From positions 1-20,990 of IMG/VR virus record IMGVR_UViG_3300021511_000030: a stretch of DNA of 20,990 nucleotides; one strand, 5' to 3'. Positions 5,757 through 13,551 of this stretch are shown here, in pieces. Within the stretch, counting starts at the first letter, position 1. Each line of letters opens with the position of its first letter. Under the pieces are notes generated by a model that saw only the letters and a program-made list of their open reading frames with translations, did no database searches and was not told where the DNA came from. A program made the position numbers and the translations under genes. This DNA comes from a virus.

Positions 5757-5943
5757 CTATTGGATCACTTCGGCTGTCTTGCTTATCAACGGCGAGTCGC
5801 GACCCTGCGTCGCGCTCGTCTTCGACGCCGACGACGGTGCTCGTCGGGCGTGGTTCTTTGACACGCCCGACGAAGCCGAAGTCGCCCGCGGGATCTTTAC
5901 CGCTGTCGGGCATCCGCCTCTCGAAGCCTACGGGGCGCACTAG
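5746..5943 (+). CDS. Small hypothetical protein
   Basis: The protein has 65 residues from a GTG at 5746, preceded by TGAGG at about 6 bases. The frame is open further upstream but that part overlaps the preceding gene and has no better start. It overlaps that gene by 11 bases, and its TAG shares a base with the next GTG. The sequence SAVLLINGESRPCVALVFDA suggests two beta strands followed by an acidic turn (DADDGARR) and a helix (DEAEVARGIF). No family is recognised. It belongs to the coupled cluster 4996-6200. Confidence 0.6.
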   Translation: MLGSYWITSAVLLINGESRPCVALVFDADDGARRAWFFDTPDEAEVARGIFTAVGHPPLEAYGAH

Positions 5944-6200
5944 TGACGGTGCCACCTTGGTGCACCGTGATTGAAGCGCTCGAAGCACGCGGCTTGCTCG
6001 AAACGGTGCGAGCAAGGGCCCTAGCGCGGCACGTAACGCTCGAAGAGGTGTGCGGGCGGGTTAGGACCCGTCAGGTAGTCCGAGCCCGCCATGATGCCTG
6101 GAAGGCCCTTTACGAGCTCGGCTTCTCGTACCCTGAGATCGGGAGGCTCTTCGACGTGGGCCATATGTCCGTCTTGCGTGGCGTGCGCGGTAGGCGCTAG
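5943..6200 (+). CDS. Stand-alone DnaA domain IV-like HTH protein
   Basis: This 85-residue protein starts at GTG 5943, one base into the preceding TAG. From about residue 31 it follows the layout of the C-terminal DNA-binding domain of the initiator DnaA: RTRQVVRARHDAWKALYEL matches the helix with the basic VxRARH stretch, and SYPEIGRLFDVGHMSVLRGV matches the S-x-x-EIG-x-x-F-(x)-H-x-x-V recognition helix pair. No AAA+ ATPase domain is present, so it cannot load helicase alone. It may bind DnaA-box-like sites in host or phage DNA, act as a competitor of DnaA, or regulate transcription. It ends head-to-tail against the lytic enzyme gene, both stops lying in one CTAG. Confidence 0.75.
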   Translation: MTVPPWCTVIEALEARGLLETVRARALARHVTLEEVCGRVRTRQVVRARHDAWKALYELGFSYPEIGRLFDVGHMSVLRGVRGRR

Positions 6201-6796
6201 CCTTGTCGGCGTCGGCGTGGCCCTATCCCGCCGGCGTGGGCCCTAGCGCTTCCCGTGCGTCTTAGCGTTAGGGTCCTTTTTCGTTGCCTGTCGAAGTCGA
6301 TGGTAGTGAGTGCCCTTACCTCGATTCGGTCGATAGCGGTTGCGCCCGCTGTCTTCGACACACCGCCGTAATTCATAAACACGCAACGGGCGTTTCCCTT
6401 GCACGTTGCGAGGTGCCTTCGCAAGTGCACGGCAGCGGCGTGCACGGCTCGGTAGGTCGACAACTCGTCGACGCCGACGAGCTCTTCGGCGCGGTACTCG
6501 GTGCCAGGTACACCCGCCTTCGAGCGTTTGCCACACATGATCTGGAAAAGGCCCCATGATCGACCCTGGTCGCCTTTGACTTTGCCAACGTGCACGCTTC
6601 GAGCGAATGTCGATTCATAGCGAGCGACGACGAGCAGCAAGAGCGCGAGCCGTGGATCGTCTTCGGCTTCCCTTGCGATAGCGTCGGCAATCACGGCGTA
6701 GCGAGCCTTTGCGTCGGCTTCGCTTTCGCCGTTGTGTTTTTGGTTGGCTGGCGAGACCAGAGAGATCATGAGAGCCAAAAGGATCGCACTTTTCAT
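6197..6796 (-). CDS. Secreted lytic transglycosylase-like lysis protein
   Basis: This 199-residue protein begins with MKSAILLALMISLVSPA, a short Sec-type signal peptide with likely cleavage near residue 17. The mature part has ARYESTF (58-64, candidate catalytic Glu E61), GDQGRSWGLFQIMCG (75-89) and MNYGG (141-145), the three landmarks of the SLT/goose-lysozyme fold, so it should cleave peptidoglycan in the cell envelope. The last 20 residues are Arg-rich. It is the only leftward gene in the rightward half and would need its own promoter in the 49-bp gap before 6846. The start codon lies in the loop of a small dyad GCACT/AGTGC (6786-6790 and 6797-6801), which may restrain translation. No good Shine-Dalgarno is seen. 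No holin or spanin is recognisable beside it. Confidence 0.82.
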   Translation of the reverse strand: MKSAILLALMISLVSPANQKHNGESEADAKARYAVIADAIAREAEDDPRLALLLLVVARYESTFARSVHVGKVKGDQGRSWGLFQIMCGKRSKAGVPGTEYRAEELVGVDELSTYRAVHAAAVHLRRHLATCKGNARCVFMNYGGVSKTAGATAIDRIEVRALTTIDFDRQRKRTLTLRRTGSARAHAGGIGPRRRRQG

Positions 6797-6845
6797 AGTG
6801 CGCCCGATCTATCACAACCCGTCGTCTTCGTGCTAATAGGGATCT

Positions 6846-7088
6846 ATGGCAAAGCGTAAAACGATCGTTGGGCCGTGCCGCGACGTGCCCTTCGGCACAA
6901 TCATTCGCGAAGCGTGGGAAGCGTCAGGCATGACGCAACGCGAATTCGCGAAACGGCTCGGCGTACAGCAACCGCGGATCGTCGAGATCTTCGCAAGTCA
7001 ATCGATAACCGAGCACCTACTCGATAGGTGCGTCGCCGCACTAGGACACGCACTCGAAGTGCGAATCGTAAGAAAGGGCAACCGATGA
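6846..7088 (+). CDS. Small HTH (XRE-like) regulator
   Basis: This 80-residue protein has an ATG preceded by AGGG at short spacing. FGTIIREAWEASGMTQREFAKRLGVQQPRIVEIFASQ (16-52) is a Cro/C1-type helix-turn-helix with the recognition helix near residues 39-48; the remainder EHLLDRCVAALGHALEVRIV resembles HigA-like antitoxin or small phage regulator tails. No toxin gene stands beside it, so a phage regulator is preferred. It faces the divergent lytic enzyme gene across 49 bp and heads a run of ATGA-coupled genes leading into the terminase, so it may govern the switch to late expression. It is a second candidate binder of the operator array at 3015-3326. Confidence 0.8.
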   Translation: MAKRKTIVGPCRDVPFGTIIREAWEASGMTQREFAKRLGVQQPRIVEIFASQSITEHLLDRCVAALGHALEVRIVRKGNR

Positions 7089-7405
7089 GCAAACCACCAC
7101 AAGGGAAACCGGCCTGGAGAAACGTCGAAGTAACGGACAGTAGCGGGCGCCGCTATTCGAAACCGTCGGGCGAGGTAGTCGGCAAGGCAGAACCGACGAC
7201 GCCGCTCGACGAGTTGATCCGCGCCTTCGACGACGGCGACGGGGCAACGATACAGCAACGGCGAAACGAGATACGCGAAAGGCTCGTCGAGTTGCGCCGT
7301 TATCGTGAAACGCTCCGTTGCGAGATCTGTAAACGTACCGTGCTCGGGCGCGAGCCCGTTTGCTATGAATGCCACGGGAAAGCAGTTTCGGAGTTTATCG
7401 CATGA
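7085..7405 (+). CDS. Small zinc-ribbon protein
   Basis: The protein has 106 residues; the ATG at 7085 overlaps the preceding stop (ATGA) and has AAAGGG at good spacing, so upstream in-frame codons are ignored. The first 45 residues are polar and probably disordered, followed by a charged helix (DELIRAFDDG to RRYRETLR), and a C-terminal C79-x2-C82-x10-C93-x2-C96 zinc knuckle (CEICKRT and CYECHGKA). The zinc part resembles small DNA- or protein-binding phage proteins; no enzyme motif is present. Tight coupling to the methyltransferase downstream suggests joint expression. Specific role unknown. Confidence 0.78.
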   Translation: MSKPPQGKPAWRNVEVTDSSGRRYSKPSGEVVGKAEPTTPLDELIRAFDDGDGATIQQRRNEIRERLVELRRYRETLRCEICKRTVLGREPVCYECHGKAVSEFIA

Positions 7406-8145
7406 TCTCGTCTGCTATCGAGCGAAGACGTATCGCGAAACAACCAGGTGCCGTCGAGTGTGTTGCTTGTGGCGGCACAGGTGAGGCCTCTAAAGGTGGC
7501 GAGTGCGTACCGTGTAAAGGTACGGGTTCGATCCAAACGGACCTTAGAGGTAAAGGGGCGGGTCCTATCGTGCAACATTCGAGCGAATCGGCCGAGCACT
7601 ACACGCCTAGTCCGATCGTCGAAGCCGCTCGAAGCGTGCTCGGTGCGATCGATCTCGATCCTGCGTCTTGCTCGTTAGCTAATGAAGTCGTACGGGCCGC
7701 GGCGTTTTATGGTCCGGGCGGGCTCGCGCCCGACGGGCTTGCCGAGCCGTGGATCGGTCGAGTGTTTCTAAACCCGCCCGGTGGCAACGTGCCCGACGAG
7801 TACAAGGGTTGTGGCACGAAGAGTAACGCCGCGCTTTGGTGGGCGACACTTGCCGAAGCGTGGCGCACGGGCGAAGTTGAATCGGCAATCTTCGTGGGCT
7901 TTATGTTGGAGGTGTTGCGCTCAGCGCAAGGGCTCGACGTGCCGCAACCGATCGACTTCCCGTTGTGCGTGCCTTCGAACCGTATCGCTTTCGACAAGCC
8001 CGTCGACGGCGTGCGGGTTGGTTCGAAGCAACCGAGCCACGTAAACGTGATCGTATTCTTGCCGCCGAAGATCGAGCTATACCGCACCAAAACAGTTGCG
8101 CAATTCGGCAGAACATTCGGCGCCTTCGGTCGATGCCGCGTATGA
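7402..8145 (+). CDS. Dam-like DNA N6-adenine methyltransferase with DnaJ-like zinc module
   Basis: This 247-residue protein starts at ATG 7402, overlapping the previous stop (ATGA). Residues 20-43 carry CVACGGTG and CVPCKGTG, two C-x2-C-x-G-x-G repeats like the cysteine-rich zinc region of DnaJ. From 66 on it follows the phage Dam family (DNA_N_6_adenine): HYTPSPIVEAARSVLG, DLDPAS (84-89, AdoMet side), DGLAEPWIGRVFLNPPGG (111-128, motif IV) and IFVGF. It should transfer a methyl group to adenine, probably in GATC, protecting phage DNA or marking it. Motif IV reads NPPGG where NPP(Y/F/W) is usual, so activity is not assured. It lies directly before the large terminase, ATGA-coupled. Confidence 0.85.
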   Translation: MISSAIERRRIAKQPGAVECVACGGTGEASKGGECVPCKGTGSIQTDLRGKGAGPIVQHSSESAEHYTPSPIVEAARSVLGAIDLDPASCSLANEVVRAAAFYGPGGLAPDGLAEPWIGRVFLNPPGGNVPDEYKGCGTKSNAALWWATLAEAWRTGEVESAIFVGFMLEVLRSAQGLDVPQPIDFPLCVPSNRIAFDKPVDGVRVGSKQPSHVNVIVFLPPKIELYRTKTVAQFGRTFGAFGRCRV

Positions 8146-9692
8146 CCGACGACACCGCACCTCGGATCCCTATCGAGGCGCTCGATCGCGAAAGCGTCAT
8201 GCGCGACGAAGCGGGCTCGCTACACCGCTTCGTACGCATGGCCTTTCGTCAAGTCGAGCCGACACCGTTTATCGACAACTGGCACATAGGCGTTATGTGT
8301 GACTACCTCGAAGCAGTGTCGCGCAATGAGATCCCGCGCCTAGTGATTAACGTGCCGCCGGGCACTATGAAGTCGCTAACGGTGTCGGTGTTCTGGCCCC
8401 TGTGGGAATGGATCAAACGGCCGACGACTAAGTTTATGTTTGCGTCGTACGACGCAACACTTAGCGCACGCGATGGCCGTCGCATGCTCCGGGTCCTGCA
8501 AAGCGGTTGGTTCCAAAAACGTTTTGACCCAAGGCTTACCGAGTTGCGACCGGCGGCGACCGACTTCGATAACACCGAAGGCGGTTTCCGTTTCGCGACG
8601 AGCGTCGCCGGCAAGGCGACCGGGCGACACGCAGACATCCAAGTTGTCGACGATCCCATTAAGCCGCACGACATGCGAGGTAGCTTGGCTGTTACTAAGA
8701 AAGCGATCCAATCGGTTAGCACTTGGTGGAAAGAAACCATGAGTAGCCGACGCGCCGACGCGGCAACTTTTCGACGTGTGATCGTAATGCAACGTTTGCA
8801 CGAAGACGATCTGGCAGGCGAGATGTTAGCCGAAGGCGGTTGGTCGCATTTATGCCTTCCCATGCGCGCCGAGCCGACCAAGGTGTGTGCTTGTAACAAC
8901 GTCGATTGCACACCCGAAGATCCACGACGCCTCGAAGGCGAATTGCTTTGGCCCGAGCGTTTTCCAGAAAGTGTCGTTGCCGAAGACGAAACCACGGGCA
9001 TGGGTGTTAGCGTTGCGGCGGCGCAGAATCAGCAACGGCCGACGCCGACGTCGGGCGGTATCTTTCAAAAGCACTGGTTCCGTTACTGGCACACGGCGCC
9101 GGGCAAGCCCGTACCCAAAGACGAGAAGTTTCCCTGCCGCGACGAAGTTTGCGAGGTGTTGCCCGATGGCGGCACTTGGATCCAATCGTGGGATATGACT
9201 TTTAAGGGCACCGATGGTACCGACTTCGTTGCCGGCGGTGTTTGGCTCTACTCGCCGCCTAATGCTTTTCTCGTGCACCAGATCTGCGCGCGTATGTCCT
9301 TCGTCGAAACGTGCCGTGCCGTGATCGCAATGGGCAAGAGGTACCCGCTTGCGTTCACCCGGATCGTCGAAGATAAGGCGAACGGGCCCGCCGTCGTCGA
9401 CATACTCGCGAAAAAGGTTTCGGGGCTCGTGCTCGTAAACCCGCAAGGCGGAAAGGAAGCAAGGGCACATGCTTGCTCTGGTTTATTCGAAGCGGGTAAC
9501 GTATACATTCCGCACGACGAGATCGCGCCTTGGGCGCCAGCCTACCGAACGCAGATCGCTACATTCCCGCGAAGCGTTAACGACGATATGGTCGACCAAA
9601 CGACGCAAGCGCTAATCCGATTACAGCAAAGGCACGTCCCTTTCGTCGAAGCCATGAAAGCCGTGCAAGGGCAACTAGATGAGCAAGCCTAA
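8142..9692 (+). CDS. terL: Terminase large subunit
   Basis: At 516 residues from the ATG at 8142, this is the DNA-packaging motor and nuclease. The ATG overlaps the methyltransferase stop (ATGA); an ATG at 8133 is possible. The ATPase half has a Walker A-like VPPGTMKS (71-78), Walker B DIQVVDD (165-171) and a coupling-like segment VIVMQRLHEDD (213-223). The nuclease half begins at IQSWDMTFKGT with acidic D351, continues with VEDKANGPAVVD, and ends with NDDMVDQTTQAL, the pattern of RNase H-like terminase nucleases. A small Cys cluster (KVCACNNVDC, about 248-256) interrupts the linker between them. It overlaps the portal gene by 14 bases. Length and motifs are normal for the family. Confidence 0.95.
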   Translation: MTDDTAPRIPIEALDRESVMRDEAGSLHRFVRMAFRQVEPTPFIDNWHIGVMCDYLEAVSRNEIPRLVINVPPGTMKSLTVSVFWPLWEWIKRPTTKFMFASYDATLSARDGRRMLRVLQSGWFQKRFDPRLTELRPAATDFDNTEGGFRFATSVAGKATGRHADIQVVDDPIKPHDMRGSLAVTKKAIQSVSTWWKETMSSRRADAATFRRVIVMQRLHEDDLAGEMLAEGGWSHLCLPMRAEPTKVCACNNVDCTPEDPRRLEGELLWPERFPESVVAEDETTGMGVSVAAAQNQQRPTPTSGGIFQKHWFRYWHTAPGKPVPKDEKFPCRDEVCEVLPDGGTWIQSWDMTFKGTDGTDFVAGGVWLYSPPNAFLVHQICARMSFVETCRAVIAMGKRYPLAFTRIVEDKANGPAVVDILAKKVSGLVLVNPQGGKEARAHACSGLFEAGNVYIPHDEIAPWAPAYRTQIATFPRSVNDDMVDQTTQALIRLQQRHVPFVEAMKAVQGQLDEQA

Positions 9693-11469
9693 TTACCTGT
9701 CAAAGACGATCGCGAAAGGCGAAGCCGTTTGGAGCGCTTTGAAGTTAGTTCAGGACAATTGGCAAAACGTATTCACTGGACTAGGCACGGCCCGCGATAA
9801 GACGGTTTTCGGATCCTTCGTGCGCTTGCAGGAGATTACCGAAAACGAGTTGACGGCGCTCTATCATCAGAACGATACAGCGCGAAAAGTCGTTGCGTTG
9901 AAACCACAAGAGATGATGCGCCAAGGTTTCGCCGTCAATATCGAAGACGATACAGACGACAAGGCGAGCGACCTAGGGCAAAGCCTTCGCGATCTCGAAG
10001 CAGGCGTTAAGGTACGCGACGCAATGATTTGGGGGCGCCTGTACGGCGGCGCCGCCGTGATCATTGGAGCGGATGACAGCGGCGAAGCGGCCGAACCTTT
10101 GAACATGGATCGGATTGCAACGGTTAGGTTTCTGCATGTCGTGGACAAGCGGTATCTCATGCCCGAGAGCTACTTCGACGATCCACTAAACGATAAGCAT
10201 TATGGCGAGCCAGCTACCTATCGCGTCGTTACCCGACGCGGTGCGAGTAACTTTGTCGTGCACCGATCGCGCTTGCTGCTATTCGGCGGCGCACACACGA
10301 GCGACGAAGAGCGCGACAAGTTAGGAAGTTGGGATCATTCTGTGATCGTTCCTATGTACGACGTGCTTCGAATGTTCGATTCGGTTTGGAAGTCGGCGGA
10401 GCATCTAATGTCCGATGCTTCGCAAGCCGTGTTTAAGATTCAAGGTCTAATGAGCATGATCGCGGGCGGGCAAAAGGAAGCGCTGCAGACGCGAATGCAA
10501 CTCGTTGATATGTCCCGATCGGTTGCACGCGCTCTCTTGCTCGATGCCGATGGCGGTGAAGACTTTTCGCGACAGCCGTCGAGTTTCACTGATGCGCAAA
10601 GCATGCTCGATAAGTTTATGATGCGGCTTTCTTCGGCCGTCGATATCCCTGTCACGATTCTTATGGGCCGATCGCCTGCTGGACAGAACGCCACGGGAGA
10701 AAGCGACTTCCGTTGGTTCTATGACACGGTGCGCACGAGCCAAGAAAACGAGTTGAAGCCTCAACTCGAAACGCTCGTACGGATCATGCTTCGGGCAAAG
10801 GACAGTCCGACAGGCGGCAAAGAGCCCGACGTGTGGTCGATCCAATTCGCGCCGCTATGGCAGAACACACCGAGCGAGCAAGCCAATCTCGAAAAGACAA
10901 CAGCCGAGAAAGATAAGATCTATATCGACGCCGGTGTCGTGTTGCCCGAAGAGATCGCGACGTCGCGTTTCAAGCCCGACGGTTGGAGCGCAGAAACTTC
11001 GATCGATGCCGACGCGCGAAAAGGCATGCTCGAAGCCGAAGCAACCCTGCCGACCGATCCGAAGGATCCCGACGCCGACGTCGAAGACGAGCCCGTCGAA
11101 GACGAGCCCGAAACGACAGGCGGTAACGTCGTACTAGCGCCGACTGATATCGCCGTTGTCGTAACGGTTAATGAAGCGCGTGCGTCGCAGGGCTTGCCCG
11201 ATTGGCCCGACGCTGCCGAAGGCAAACTTACCGTTGCCGAATTCAAAGCGCGAAAGGAAGCCGAAGGGGCCGAAGTCGGTACGGCCGAAGGGGAAGCCGA
11301 AGCCGAAGAGATCAACCCCGAGAGCGACGACGAAGAGCCAGCTACATCGCCGCCCTTCGGTGGGTCGCCTTTCGGCGGGCCGCCTGAGATCGACGAGCCC
11401 GAAGACGATACAGACGGGCCCATGCCGCCCGCTGGCGAGCCACCTAACGAGCCCGACGACGAAGAGTAA
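9679..11469 (+). CDS. Portal protein (DUF1073-like)
   Basis: This 596-residue protein forms the ring at the capsid vertex through which DNA enters and leaves. NWQNVFTGLGTARDKTVFG near residue 27, YHQNDTARKVVALKPQEMMRQGF and GRLYGGAAVIIG follow the DUF1073 portal family, as does the later IPVTILMGRSPAGQNATGESDFRWFYD. The C-terminal third departs from the compact core: NEARASQGLPDWPDAAEGKL is a usual portal tail, then comes a strongly acidic Glu/Ala/Asp stretch and a Gly/Pro segment PPFGGSPFGGPPEIDEP. The ATG at 9679 has AAGGG at 8-nt spacing within the end of terL. Confidence 0.93.
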   Translation: MSKPNYLSKTIAKGEAVWSALKLVQDNWQNVFTGLGTARDKTVFGSFVRLQEITENELTALYHQNDTARKVVALKPQEMMRQGFAVNIEDDTDDKASDLGQSLRDLEAGVKVRDAMIWGRLYGGAAVIIGADDSGEAAEPLNMDRIATVRFLHVVDKRYLMPESYFDDPLNDKHYGEPATYRVVTRRGASNFVVHRSRLLLFGGAHTSDEERDKLGSWDHSVIVPMYDVLRMFDSVWKSAEHLMSDASQAVFKIQGLMSMIAGGQKEALQTRMQLVDMSRSVARALLLDADGGEDFSRQPSSFTDAQSMLDKFMMRLSSAVDIPVTILMGRSPAGQNATGESDFRWFYDTVRTSQENELKPQLETLVRIMLRAKDSPTGGKEPDVWSIQFAPLWQNTPSEQANLEKTTAEKDKIYIDAGVVLPEEIATSRFKPDGWSAETSIDADARKGMLEAEATLPTDPKDPDADVEDEPVEDEPETTGGNVVLAPTDIAVVVTVNEARASQGLPDWPDAAEGKLTVAEFKARKEAEGAEVGTAEGEAEAEEINPESDDEEPATSPPFGGSPFGGPPEIDEPEDDTDGPMPPAGEPPNEPDDEE

Positions 11470-11472
11470 GCC

Positions 11473-12315
11473 GTGCCCCGTATTCCGAATCGAGCCGCTA
11501 GACGGGCCGCTAGCGCCCGCCCGCCGCGTGCCGCCGCGCTCGCCTTCGCGAAGCTAGTAACCGAACGGCTCGATCGTTTCGAGCACGAGATCCGTCGACG
11601 GCTTTTTCCCGTGCTCGATAGGTTTGCCGCGGGCGGTGAGCAAGAGAGCGAGCCCGACGCGCCCGACGCAAAGACGCGCGTCGACGCCGTGCCTAGTTAC
11701 GTGCAAACACAACTCGACGTGCTCGCGCTGAATATCGAAGAGATCTTCGCCGAAGATGCGTTGCTTAACGGGCTCGACGTAATCGGCAAGCGCGTCGACG
11801 TTGCCGGCGGCAAGGCCGTTCGCCGCGTCGTCGGGATCTCGCTTGCCGATGCCGCGCCCGAGATCGCGGCGAATCTCGACAATTGGCGAGCGCTTAACGT
11901 GTCGCGAATCAAGTCGTTAGCCGGGCAAGAGTTAGTCGAGATTACGCAATTGCTCGAAGGCTCGACGAGCGCGGGTTTGCGTGTCGAGGTGTTGCAAAAG
12001 CAGATCGAAAAACGCTTTGGTGTCACGAAGTCGAAAGCCAATCTGCTAGCGCGCGATCAAACTCTGACGCTTAATGCGCAAGTCGCAAAAGTACGACAGC
12101 AAGCCGCCGGTGTCGAAGAGTATATCTGGACGACAAGCGGCGACGAGCGCGTGCGCGGCTTGGATCCAAACGATACTACAGATCACGCTATATTGGACGG
12201 CACACGACACCGTTGGGACACACCTCCCGACGTCGGCGACGGGCGTCGATTGCACCCCGGTGAGGATTACCAATGTCGGTGTACGGCGGCACCGGTATTG
12301 CCCGAATTAGGATAA
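11473..12315 (+). CDS. MuF/SPP1 gp7-like minor head protein
   Basis: The protein has 280 residues from GTG 11473, three bases after the portal stop. The N-terminal 60 residues are Arg/Ala-rich. The C-terminal domain has SRIKSLAGQELVEITQLLEG, then KANLLARDQTLTLNAQV, EEYIWTTSGDERVR and HPGEDYQCRCTAAPVLP, the hallmark end of phage MuF-like head morphogenesis proteins with its Cys pair. These proteins bind the portal and enter the capsid. The usual H-x2-L-D/N-G element appears here as DHAILDGTRHRW. No toxin domain is fused at the C terminus, unlike many MuF proteins of lysogenic phages. Confidence 0.88.
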   Translation: MPRIPNRAARRAASARPPRAAALAFAKLVTERLDRFEHEIRRRLFPVLDRFAAGGEQESEPDAPDAKTRVDAVPSYVQTQLDVLALNIEEIFAEDALLNGLDVIGKRVDVAGGKAVRRVVGISLADAAPEIAANLDNWRALNVSRIKSLAGQELVEITQLLEGSTSAGLRVEVLQKQIEKRFGVTKSKANLLARDQTLTLNAQVAKVRQQAAGVEEYIWTTSGDERVRGLDPNDTTDHAILDGTRHRWDTPPDVGDGRRLHPGEDYQCRCTAAPVLPELG

Positions 12316-12333
12316 CTATGCTAATTCGTCGAT

Positions 12334-13524
12334 ATGCGGACAGTTGAGCGGGCCGACTTCGGCCGATTCTCAAAAGTCGAGCGCACGCCACAAGGTGGCA
12401 TGCGAGTGCCCGCCAATCTAACCCGTACGGGTGTTTTCGTTTACACCCGCGCCGACGGCTCGAAGGTTCGCGAGTTGCGCCACCCTGACGAGGTGTTTGC
12501 AACTGATTCGCTTGCGACGCTTTCGGGTGCCCCTGTTACGGACCTACACCCGGCGGCGCCTGTACGGCCGAACAATTGGCGCAAGGTATCGATCGGCCAT
12601 GTTGGCGACACTGTAAAAGCCGATGGGCGTTTCGTCTCGGCGCGGCTCATGATTCAAGATGCCGACGCGATTGCAGCGATCGAGCGCGACGAGCGTCGCG
12701 AGTTGTCTTGCGGGTACTCTTGCCAACTTGACGAAGAGCCGGGCGAATACAACGGCGAACGTTTCGACGCCGTACAGCGCACGATTAGATATAACCACGT
12801 CGCGATCGGTCCCAAAGGCTGGGGCCGTGCTGGCAACGAAGTTGCTTTGCGGCTAGACAGCAACGGCAACCAAGTACCGACGGGCGATCCGTCAACATCT
12901 CATGAGGCTAAAGCAATGAAGTATACGATCGACGGCGTAACGTACGACACCGCGTCGCCTGAATTTGCGCAAGCGCTCGCCAACCGTGACAAGCGGCAGG
13001 ACGAAGAGCGAGCAACGCTAACGAGTGAGCGCGACACAGCAACCGCCGAGCGCGACGCGGCGATCAAAGAGCGCGACGACGCAAAGATCGCGCTCGACGA
13101 AGCCAACGATCCGAAGCGACTCGACGGGCTCGTTACCGAGCGCGTTGCGCTCGTAACCGCCGCGCGCCGTGTGCTCGGTGCCGACGTGAAACTCGACGGC
13201 AAGAGCGACCGCGAGATCATGATCGAAACGATCCGCAAAGACGCCGACGACTTCGACGCCGAAGGCAAGAGCGACGATTACGTGCGCGCTTACTTCGAGG
13301 CGAGTACGAAGAGCGCGAAGCGGCACGACGAAGGCGGTACCGGGATCGGTGCCGCTCGAAGTGCCGCGGCCGACGCCGTGAAAAAGGACGGGCGCAAAGA
13401 CGCCGCCGACAACGACGACGACGACGAGCAAGATCGGCACGATGCCGAAGCCGCTCGACAGCGAATGATCGATCACAACCGCGACGCGGCGGCACAGCCG
13501 CTTCGTTTCTCGCGAACCGACTAA
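12334..13524 (+). CDS. Prohead protease fused to scaffold (DUF2213-like)
   Basis: This is a 396-residue protein. Residues 1-175 follow the DUF2213 head maturation protease pattern: RVPANLTRTGVFVYTRADGS, a HPDEVF element, VTDLHP (H72), RRELSCGYSC (S125) and RYNHVAIGP (H155), suggesting a His-Ser-His catalytic set. Residues 195-300 form a charged coiled coil (SERDTATAERDAAIKERDDA) typical of scaffolding domains, and the end is rich in Asp and Lys. It should guide capsid assembly and then degrade the scaffold. No strong ribosome-binding site precedes the ATG at 12334, so coupling to the upstream gene is likely. An internal start at 12916 may give scaffold alone. Confidence 0.87.
   Translation: MRTVERADFGRFSKVERTPQGGMRVPANLTRTGVFVYTRADGSKVRELRHPDEVFATDSLATLSGAPVTDLHPAAPVRPNNWRKVSIGHVGDTVKADGRFVSARLMIQDADAIAAIERDERRELSCGYSCQLDEEPGEYNGERFDAVQRTIRYNHVAIGPKGWGRAGNEVALRLDSNGNQVPTGDPSTSHEAKAMKYTIDGVTYDTASPEFAQALANRDKRQDEERATLTSERDTATAERDAAIKERDDAKIALDEANDPKRLDGLVTERVALVTAARRVLGADVKLDGKSDREIMIETIRKDADDFDAEGKSDDYVRAYFEASTKSAKRHDEGGTGIGAARSAAADAVKKDGRKDAADNDDDDEQDRHDAEAARQRMIDHNRDAAAQPLRFSRTD
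12916..13524 (+). CDS. Possible nested scaffold protein from internal start
   Basis: An in-frame ATG at codon 195 of the protease-scaffold gene is preceded by TGAGG (12903-12907) at 8-nt spacing, a better ribosome-binding site than that of the full gene. The product would have 202 residues, MKYTIDGVTYDTASPEF followed by the entire coiled coil, starting exactly at the domain boundary. Lambda makes its scaffold Nu3 from inside the protease gene C in this manner. The sequence shows the site; its use is inferred. Confidence 0.5.
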   Translation: MKYTIDGVTYDTASPEFAQALANRDKRQDEERATLTSERDTATAERDAAIKERDDAKIALDEANDPKRLDGLVTERVALVTAARRVLGADVKLDGKSDREIMIETIRKDADDFDAEGKSDDYVRAYFEASTKSAKRHDEGGTGIGAARSAAADAVKKDGRKDAADNDDDDEQDRHDAEAARQRMIDHNRDAAAQPLRFSRTD

Positions 13525-13551
13525 GGCGCTCGCAATCGGGAGATCCAAGCA

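Noticed and set aside
6846-7088. Antitoxin of a toxin-antitoxin pair
   Set aside because: Though HigA-like in form, neither neighbour resembles a toxin; the gene is coupled to phage genes.
8303-9001. 232-codon minus-strand frame inside terL
   Set aside because: Fully within the large terminase, with no motif; shadow.
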